A stretch of DNA of 64,000 nt from Lysobacter capsici (GTDB lineage: Bacteria; Pseudomonadota; Gammaproteobacteria; Xanthomonadales; Xanthomonadaceae), in NCBI RefSeq assembly GCF_014779555.2, contig NZ_CP094357.1:5084001-5148000 (forward strand), in the 5' to 3' direction. How positions within the stretch are numbered: position 1 is the first letter of the stretch; the number at the start of each line of letters is the position of its first letter. This document shows, piece after piece, positions 58,208 to 64,000 of this stretch. The position numbers were made by a program, and so were the translations under genes. The notes below the pieces were generated by a model. That model saw only the letters and a program-made list of their open reading frames with translations. It was not told where the DNA came from and did not search any database.

Positions 58208-58738
58208 ATGATCCTCGCCGTCGACGTCCAGTACCGCGAAACCTCCGCCACCGTCGCCGGCGTCCTGTTCGCCGATTGGGACGATGCGCAAGCGCTCGCG
58301 TCCCACGCCGTGGTCTGCGAAGAAGTCGCCGAGTACGTGCCCGGCGAGTTCTATCGGCGCGAACTGCCGTGCATCCTGCGTCTGCTCGACACCTTGGCCG
58401 AGGCGACGATCGACTGCATCGCGATCGACGGCTACGTCTGGCTCGGCGCCGAGCGACGGCCCGGGCTCGGCGCGCACCTGCGCGATGCGCTGGGCGAGCG
58501 CTTGCCCGTGGTCGGCATCGCCAAGACTTATTACGCGGGCACGCCGGCCGAAACCGAAGTGCGGCGCGGCGGCAGCGATCGGCCCTTGTATGTATCGGCC
58601 GCGGGCATGACGCTGGACGAGGCCCGCGCCGCGGTCGCGCGGATGAGCGGCAGCCACCGGATTCCGGATCTGCTCAAGCAGGTCGACCGGTTGGCGCGCG
58701 GGCTGGAGGCCCCGGCGCCGCTGACGCCGTCGCGCTAG
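58208..58738 (+). CDS. Endonuclease V-like protein, shortened and divergent
   Basis: This 176-residue protein resembles endonuclease V (deaminated-base repair): MILAVDVQYRETSATVAGVL gives the catalytic Asp of the DVxY motif, EYVPGEFYRRELP gives the conserved Glu, AIDGYVWLG occupies the place of the VDGxG motif, and VVGIAKTYY has the lysine. The loop after IDG (YVWLGAERRPGLG) differs from the usual HG(x)AHPRR pattern, so the histidine is missing. It is also shorter than the usual ~220 residues and lacks the N-terminal helix. Activity may be altered or lost. Stand-alone gene. Confidence 0.85.
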   Translation: MILAVDVQYRETSATVAGVLFADWDDAQALASHAVVCEEVAEYVPGEFYRRELPCILRLLDTLAEATIDCIAIDGYVWLGAERRPGLGAHLRDALGERLPVVGIAKTYYAGTPAETEVRRGGSDRPLYVSAAGMTLDEARAAVARMSGSHRIPDLLKQVDRLARGLEAPAPLTPSR

Positions 58739-58936
58739 CGTTCGCCGCGAGCCGACGACCGTGGCGGTCGTCGTGCCCGCCGCGCAAGAACGACGCGATT
58801 TCGCGAAATGGACTTCGGCCCGGGCAGCTTTCGCCAGCGTCACCACGCTTCCACAACCCGGCACAAGCCGGTGCCGACCCGGGCCGCTCGCCGCGCGTCA
58901 CCCATTCAGCCGGTCGCCGCGCGCTAAAATGCGCGC

Positions 58937-59653
58937 ATGACCTTACCCATCCGCGCCATCACCCTCGATCTCGACGACACCATCTGGCCCATCGCTCCGG
59001 TCATGATCCGGGCCGAGAGCGTGCTCGTCGATTGGCTGCGCGAGCACGCGCCGCGCACCGCCGAACGCTATCCGGCGCCGGCCATGCGCGAGCTGCGCGA
59101 CCGCATCGCCGCGCAGCGGCCGGACCTGGCCCACGATTTCACCGAACAGCGCCGGCTGACCCTGGAGCACATGCTGCGCGATTCCGGCGACGACACCGCG
59201 CTGGCCGCGGCCGCGTTCGACGTGTTCTTCGCCGCGCGCTGCGAGGTCGAGCATTACGCCGACAGCGAGCACGCGCTCGCGCGCCTGGCCGCGCGGCTGC
59301 CGCTGGCGGCATTGACCAACGGCAACGCCGACCTGCACCGGATCGGGCTGATGCCGCTGTTCCGCTTCCAGCTCGGCGCGCGCGAACACGGCCGGGCCAA
59401 GCCCGACGCCAGCATCTTCCACGCCGCCTGCGCGCGCCTGGAGGTGGAGCCGGCGCAGGTGCTGCACGTCGGCGACGACATCGAGATGGACGTGGTCGGC
59501 GGCGCCCAGGCCGGCCTGCGCACCTGCTGGATCAATCGGGAACACCGCAGCTGGCCGCGCGAACACGCGCGTCCGGACCTGGAATTCACCACCCTTGCCG
59601 AACTGGCCGACTGGCTGGACGCGGCGCACCGCACGGACACCGCCACCGCATGA
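58937..59653 (+). CDS. HAD-family hydrolase (YigB/HAD-IA type)
   Basis: The 238-residue cytoplasmic phosphatase has the nucleophile motif ITLDLDDTIWPI (Asp pair DLDD, about residues 10-13), motif II LAALTNGNADL, and motifs III/IV ARPK-like REHGRAKPDASIF and VLHVGDDIEMDVVGGAQAG. The order fits HAD subfamily IA with a helical cap; relatives such as YigB act on FMN or sugar phosphates. Substrate not readable. Its stop overlaps the aminopeptidase start (ATGA), so the two are translationally coupled. Confidence 0.94.
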   Translation: MTLPIRAITLDLDDTIWPIAPVMIRAESVLVDWLREHAPRTAERYPAPAMRELRDRIAAQRPDLAHDFTEQRRLTLEHMLRDSGDDTALAAAAFDVFFAARCEVEHYADSEHALARLAARLPLAALTNGNADLHRIGLMPLFRFQLGAREHGRAKPDASIFHAACARLEVEPAQVLHVGDDIEMDVVGGAQAGLRTCWINREHRSWPREHARPDLEFTTLAELADWLDAAHRTDTATA

Positions 59654-61032
59654 CTCTGCCCCTGGGTTTCACCTCCGATGCCGGCGACGCGCTGCCGCTG
59701 GCCCTGGTCCGCCGCGCCTCGTTCGACAGCTGGCGCGCGACGCTGAGCGAATCGGCCGCGGCCTGGGTCGACGCGCAGGGCTTCGACGCCTCGCCCGGCA
59801 CCGTGCTGACCCTGCCCGACGGCAACGGCCGCATCGCCTCGGCCGCGCTCGGCATCGGCGATCCGCGCGATCCGTTCTCCTACGGCCACGCCCCGTTCGC
59901 GCTGCCGCAGCGCGATTGGCAGGTGAGCGGCGAAGACGACGAGGCGAGCGTGAGCGCGCTGCGTCTGGGCTGGGGCCTGGGCAGCTACCGCTTCAGCCGC
60001 TACAAGACGCCGATGCGCGCACCGGCGCGACTGGTCGTCGACGCGGCGCTGGAAGGCGACGAAAGTTTCGACCTGCTCGCCGCCTGCGTGCGCGTGCGCG
60101 ATCTGATCAACACCCCGACCGAGCACATGGGCCCGGCCGAACTCGAAGCGGTCGCGCGCGAGATCGCGCAGCGCTTCGATGCCGAGATCGAGGTGATCAC
60201 CGGCGATGCGCTGATCGAGCAGAACTTCCCCGCGATCCACGCGGTCGGCCGCGCCTCGCACCGCGCGCCGCGCTTGATCGCGCTGCGCTGGGGCGATGAG
60301 GCGCACCCGCACATCGCCCTGGTCGGCAAGGGCGTGTGCTTCGACACCGGCGGCCTCGACCTCAAGCCGGCCGACGGCATGCGCTGGATGAAGAAGGACA
60401 TGGGCGGCGCCGCGCACGCTATCGCGCTGGCCGAACTGATCATGGCGCGCAAGCTGCCGCTGCGGATCACCCTGCTGGTGCCGGCGGTGGAAAACTCGGT
60501 CGGCCCGGACGCGTTCCGTCCCGGCGAAGTCATCGCCACCCGTCAGGGCATCAGCGTGGAGATCGACAACACCGACGCCGAAGGCCGGGTGATCTTGTGC
60601 GACGCGCTGACCTACGCCGGCGAACAAAAGCCGGTCTGGCTGCTGGACTTCGCCACCCTGACCGGCGCGGCGCGGATCGCGCTGGGCCCGGACCTGCCGG
60701 CGTTGTTCACCAATCAGGACGCGATCGCGGTGCAGTGGCTCGAAGCCGGCCAGCGCCAGCGCGACCCGCTGTGGCGCATGCCGCTGTGGCGTCCGTACCT
60801 GCGCTATCTCACCAGCAACATCGCCGACCTCGCCAACGCCGGTCCGTCGAAGATGGCCGGTTCGGTGACCGCGGCGCTGTACCTGGAGCGTTTCGTCCCC
60901 GCCGATCTGCCGTGGGCGCATCTGGACGTGTACAGCTGGAACGACGCCGACCGCCCGGGCCGCCCGGCCGGCGGCGAAGCGCAGGGCCTGCGCGCGGCCT
61001 ACGCCATGCTCAAGGCGCACGCGAGCGAGTGA
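59650..61032 (+). CDS. M17-family leucyl aminopeptidase
   Basis: This 460-residue cytoplasmic metallo-aminopeptidase removes N-terminal residues. The catalytic block is clear: LVGKGVCFDTGGLDLKPADG (metal-binding Lys and Asp), MKKDMGGAAHAIALAELI, VPAVENSVGPDAFRPGE and the family signature NTDAEGRVILCDALTYA; LDFATLTGAARIALG follows. It is shorter at the N-terminus than E. coli PepA, consistent with the smaller M17 branch. The start ATG overlaps the HAD phosphatase stop codon. Confidence 0.95.
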   Translation: MTLPLGFTSDAGDALPLALVRRASFDSWRATLSESAAAWVDAQGFDASPGTVLTLPDGNGRIASAALGIGDPRDPFSYGHAPFALPQRDWQVSGEDDEASVSALRLGWGLGSYRFSRYKTPMRAPARLVVDAALEGDESFDLLAACVRVRDLINTPTEHMGPAELEAVAREIAQRFDAEIEVITGDALIEQNFPAIHAVGRASHRAPRLIALRWGDEAHPHIALVGKGVCFDTGGLDLKPADGMRWMKKDMGGAAHAIALAELIMARKLPLRITLLVPAVENSVGPDAFRPGEVIATRQGISVEIDNTDAEGRVILCDALTYAGEQKPVWLLDFATLTGAARIALGPDLPALFTNQDAIAVQWLEAGQRQRDPLWRMPLWRPYLRYLTSNIADLANAGPSKMAGSVTAALYLERFVPADLPWAHLDVYSWNDADRPGRPAGGEAQGLRAAYAMLKAHASE

Positions 61033-61168
61033 TCGATCGCGCGCTTTCAACGCAGTCGTGGGCATCGGCCGGGATCAGACCCTGATCCGGCCGATGTTCC
61101 GATTCGCCGCGCCGATCGCTCATGCGCCGCCACACCCCATCACTTCGCCCGCACAGGACCCCACCGAC

Positions 61169-61747
61169 ATGAAAGCGCTGCTGATGTTTTCCGCGATGGC
61201 CTTGTCCGGCGGCGCCGTGGCCGGCGACACCGCGGCGGCGAACCCGCCGCGTTCGATCACCATCCAGTCGCCGAACCCGCTGCCGGACGACGGCCGCATC
61301 AGCGTGTTCCTGGCCGGCAGCATCGACATGGGCGGCTCGGTCGACTGGCAGGCGCAGGTCGCGCGCGAGCTGGCCGACGAAGGCGTGGTCCTGCTCAACC
61401 CGCGCCGCGACGACTGGAACCCGGCCTGGAAGCCCAGCGCCGAGGAGCCCGAATTTCGCCGCCAGGTCGAATGGGAACTGGCCGCGCTGCAGCGCGCGGA
61501 CGTGATCGCGATGTACTTCGCGCCCGGCTCGCAGAGCCCGGTGACCTTGCTGGAACTGGGCCTGCACGCCGGCTCGGGCAAATTGCTGCTGGCCTGCCCG
61601 GACGGGTTCTGGCGCAAGGGCAATGTCGACATTACCGCCGACCGCTACCACGTGCCGCGCTTCGACTCGCTGCCGGCCCTGGTCGCCGCGGTGCGCGAGC
61701 GGGTGGAACGGCTGCGTCGCGCGCGGGCTGGCGCTGGCCCGGGCTGA
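61169..61747 (+). CDS. Nucleoside 2-deoxyribosyltransferase-like protein with signal peptide
   Basis: The 192 residues include the Nuc_deoxyrib_tr_2-type pattern: ISVFLAGSIDMGGSVDWQAQ, VVLLNPRRDDWNPAWKPSAE, VEWELAALQRADVIAMYFAP and SQSPVTLLELGLHAGSGKLL, which hold the conserved FLAGxI, NPRR and Glu of the family. Known members swap bases on deoxynucleosides in the cytoplasm. Here a signal-like start (MKALLMFSAMALSGGAVAGD) precedes it, so the protein may be exported, which is unexpected. The signal is real only if the ATG at 61169 is correct; in-frame starts run back to 61058. Confidence 0.82.
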   Translation: MKALLMFSAMALSGGAVAGDTAAANPPRSITIQSPNPLPDDGRISVFLAGSIDMGGSVDWQAQVARELADEGVVLLNPRRDDWNPAWKPSAEEPEFRRQVEWELAALQRADVIAMYFAPGSQSPVTLLELGLHAGSGKLLLACPDGFWRKGNVDITADRYHVPRFDSLPALVAAVRERVERLRRARAGAGPG

Positions 61748-62583
61748 GGCGGACAACGGATCGGCGTCGCCGCGCCGTCTACCGATCCGGCGATCTCTAA
61801 CTGTAGGAGCTGCGCAAGCTGCGACCACGCTGTTCCGGCTTGCGTCGCAGGCGCGATGTCGCGGTCGCAGCTTGCGCAGCTCCTACAGTCGGGGCCCGGG
61901 ACTACGCCTCCGCTCGACCGCTTGAACGGCATCTTTGCACCCCGGGTTGAGCCCAGCGATTGCTCGGTATCACCGCGCCGTCTGTTGATCCGCGATCTAT
62001 GACTGTAGGAGCTGCGTAAGCTGCGACCGCGCTGTTCCGGCTTGCGTCGCAGGCGCGAGGTCGCGGTCGCAGCTTACGCAGCTCCTACAGTCGGGGGCCG
62101 GAACCACACCCCCGCTCGACCGCTTGAACAGCATCTTTGCGCCCCGGGTTGAGCCCGGCGATCGCCCGGCGTCACCGCGCCGTCTGTTGATCCGGCGATC
62201 TCTGACTGTAGGAGCTGCGCAAGCTGCGACCGCGCTGTTCCGGCTTGCGTCGCAGGCGCGAGGTCGCGGTCGCAGCTTACGCAGCTCCTACAGTCGGGGT
62301 CCGGGACTACGCCTCCGCTCAACCGCTTGAACGGCATCTTTGCGCATCCAGGCACGCCATCCGTGTCCTGCGCCGTCCCCTGCCCGCGTTCAACCCGTTC
62401 GACTCGGTGATCGCCGGCTCGGGGGCTGGCGTCGGCGGTCGCCTTGCCGCAAAATGTGATTTGTGGCACATAACAAGTGCCATGCAAGTCACTAACGGCA
62501 CCCGGATCGATCAGGGCCGGGGCAGCCAGGCAGCGACAGCGCGCCCAAACCTTCGTAGTAAGGCTCGTTCAACAGGGGATTTC
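61748..62583. repeat. Intergenic region with three tandem ~202-bp hairpin units
   Basis: There is no supported gene in these 836 bases. Three near-identical units each contain a long hairpin with arms starting CTGTAGGAGCTGCGCAAGCT and ending in its near complement: 61801-61887, 62003-62090 and 62206-62293. Spacing between units is about 202-203 bases and includes a conserved linker with CTCGACCGCTTGAACGGCAT. Related single elements lie at 2783 and 13333. A CRP-like site follows at 62455-62470. Confidence 0.85.
62455..62470. promoter_or_regulatory. CRP/Clp-like binding site
   Basis: TGTGA-TTTGTG-GCACA matches the CRP/Clp consensus TGTGA-N6-TCACA with one mismatch. It lies about 114 bases upstream of the start of the large secreted protein gene. 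In Xanthomonads Clp controls secreted and surface functions. Confidence 0.6.
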
Positions 62584-64000
62584 ATGAATCGCTTGATCCG
62601 TTTCGGCCGCCAGGCCGGTCTGGCGCTGTGTGCCTGCGCGCTCGTCCTGAGCGGCGGCGCGTATGCCGCCAACGCCACCAGCCAGCAGGTCGCCAACCCC
62701 ACCGGCGGCGTGCTCGCCAACGGTTCCGACGGCCTGCGGGTGACTTGGGGCAGCAACAGCCAGTTCCAGGTCCGGCTCAGCAATGCCGACCAGGTCTATA
62801 ACGCCAACGCCACGCCGACGGCCGGCACGCTGTACAACGGCGTGTACCTGCGCGTGGACCGCGGCACCAACCCCAGCACCCGCGTCTACACCAACGCCAA
62901 CAATGCCGCCGGCAATCCGTTTACGCTCTTCAACCAGGTCTCGCAGTCGGGGCTCAGCGGCACCGGCACGGCGGCCTCGCCCTATGAAGTGACCACCGTG
63001 CTGCAGCCGTCCGTAGCGGCCGACAGCGCGATCCGGGTGACGATCGTCGATCGCTACATCACCCCGCAGGCGTGGTTCACCCGCCGCGTCTCGCTCAGCG
63101 GCATGCCCGCCACGGGCGCGACGATCAAGTTCTATCAGAACGTCGACACCTACCTGCAGGGCGGCGACAACGGCCCGGGCTTCATGCGCACCAGCCCGGG
63201 CAACACCAGCGGCCGCCCCGACCTGGTCGGCGTGATCAAGAACGACCAGTTCGAGGCGCTGTGGTGGGAGCCGTCCTCGGGCACGCCGAACTGGGACCGC
63301 TACTTCAGCGCGACCTACAGCCAGGCGCAGTCGCTGATCTGCAACGGCACCGTGACCACGACCAATCCCTGCGTCACCGCCGGCAACAGCGCCAACGCCG
63401 GCAACCTCAACAACAACATCGACACCAACAACGCCACCGACAACGGCATGGCCGCGCAGTGGAACGTGCCGGCCGGCGCGGCGACGTTCGATGTCGAATA
63501 CCGCATCACCTTCGCCATCAGCTCGGTCGACCTGACCAAGTCGTTCGCGCCGACCACGATCAACACCGGCGGCGTGTCCACGCTGACCTTCAACCTGTCC
63601 AACAAGAGCGTCAACGCGACCTCCAGCATCAACTTCGTCGACACCCTGCCGGCCAACGTGGTGATCGCGCCGACCCCGAACATCCGCACCAACTGCGCGG
63701 CCGGTGGCGCGCTCGGCACGACCTTCCCGGCCGGCATGACCGTCACCGCGGTCGCCGGCAGCGGTTCGATCGCGGTCAACGGCGGCCGGGTCAACGGTGC
63801 CGGCGCGGTCGGCAGCCAGCTCGCCTGCCAGATCACGGTCAACGTCACCTCCAACACGGTCGGCGTGTACCACAACACCAACGCCAGCATCAGCGGCACC
63901 AACAACTTGGTGAATCTGGTCGCCGACGAGGTGCTGACCGTGGTCCAGCCGCAGTTGACCGCGAGCAAGACGGTCAGCGGCACGCTCGCCGCCGGCCAGA
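62584..64000 (+). CDS. Secreted surface protein with DUF11-type repeat, 3'-truncated
   Basis: The reading frame is open from ATG 62584 to the window end (over 470 codons), so the protein is incomplete. AGGGGA precedes the start. A signal peptide covers about residues 1-27 (LALCACALVLSGGAYA). The first ~310 residues form a beta-rich, Asn/Thr-rich domain (LQGGDNGPGFMRTSPGN; LNNNIDTNNATDNG). From about residue 315 a DUF11/conserved-repeat unit appears: KSFAPTTINTGGVSTLTFNL, then SINFVDTLPANVVIAPTPNI. The ending LTASKTVSGTLAAGQ begins another unit. Such proteins are large adhesin-like surface molecules. A long antisense reading (62569-63873, minus) is a shadow of this gene. Confidence 0.88.
   Translation, partial: MNRLIRFGRQAGLALCACALVLSGGAYAANATSQQVANPTGGVLANGSDGLRVTWGSNSQFQVRLSNADQVYNANATPTAGTLYNGVYLRVDRGTNPSTRVYTNANNAAGNPFTLFNQVSQSGLSGTGTAASPYEVTTVLQPSVAADSAIRVTIVDRYITPQAWFTRRVSLSGMPATGATIKFYQNVDTYLQGGDNGPGFMRTSPGNTSGRPDLVGVIKNDQFEALWWEPSSGTPNWDRYFSATYSQAQSLICNGTVTTTNPCVTAGNSANAGNLNNNIDTNNATDNGMAAQWNVPAGAATFDVEYRITFAISSVDLTKSFAPTTINTGGVSTLTFNLSNKSVNATSSINFVDTLPANVVIAPTPNIRTNCAAGGALGTTFPAGMTVTAVAGSGSIAVNGGRVNGAGAVGSQLACQITVNVTSNTVGVYHNTNASISGTNNLVNLVADEVLTVVQPQLTASKTVSGTLAAGQ

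Noticed and set aside
62569-63873. Long minus-strand reading of 434 codons
   Set aside because: It lies antisense to the secreted surface protein, which has a ribosome site, signal peptide and recognisable repeats. The antisense translation is low-complexity and typical of G+C-rich shadow frames.

Overview
The window looks like a chromosomal segment of a high-G+C gammaproteobacterium of the Xanthomonadaceae, most likely Lysobacter or a close relative. I infer this from the G+C-rich codon use, the set of secreted hydrolases, a split adenosylcobalamin-dependent ribonucleotide reductase with a lysine/alanine-rich histone-like protein between its subunits, the dispersed hairpin repeat that begins CTGTAGGAGC, and a CRP/Clp-like site. 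No database search was possible. No rRNA, tRNA, integrase, transposase or CRISPR array was seen.

Bases 1-9250: a 5'-truncated alkaline phosphatase with an overlapping secreted partner, a repeat-rich gap, and a minus-strand cluster at 3032-6611. That cluster encodes a TonB-C domain protein, a secreted protein, a 45-residue peptide and a YcaO enzyme, and is the best candidate for an undescribed peptide-modifying (RiPP-like) system. Three unfamiliar genes follow, then a nine-unit 42-bp tandem repeat (8470-8847).

Bases 8958-11533: a lower-G+C accessory block. It has two small XRE-type regulators, three copies of a CCCRTTTTGGG operator-like site, and a 583-residue protein fusing an ABC/SMC-like ATPase to a DUF4435 (TOPRIM-like) domain. 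This resembles PARIS/OLD-type anti-phage proteins.

Bases 11892-22779: a VOC protein, two small unknowns, an M28 peptidase, a divergent LysR/DHA2 efflux pair, a membrane protein, a class A beta-lactamase and an NHL-propeller/M23 fusion.

Bases 22905-34620: a PA2169-type protein, then DNA repair functions (ligase-associated exonuclease with ATP-dependent ligase, a UvrA2-type ATPase, an Fpg/Nei glycosylase) around a CHASE3 histidine kinase with two response regulators, then a DUF72 protein and a thioredoxin-reductase-like flavoprotein.

Bases 34642-48449: a phasin-like protein, a serine hydrolase divergent from an ECF sigma/anti-sigma pair with a perfect 16-bp inverted repeat between them, a delta-60 repeat protein, the PaoABC-type molybdenum aldehyde oxidoreductase operon, a GFA-family protein, an L,D-transpeptidase/M23 pair and a PAS kinase/response regulator pair.

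Bases 48733-64000: split NrdJ with the histone-like gene, a DegP/HtrA protease, a YqjD/YqjE-type membrane stress operon, an AI-2E family permease, an endonuclease V-like protein, a HAD phosphatase overlapping an M17 aminopeptidase, an exported deoxyribosyltransferase-like protein, three tandem ~202-bp hairpin units, and a secreted DUF11-type surface protein that runs off the end of the window.
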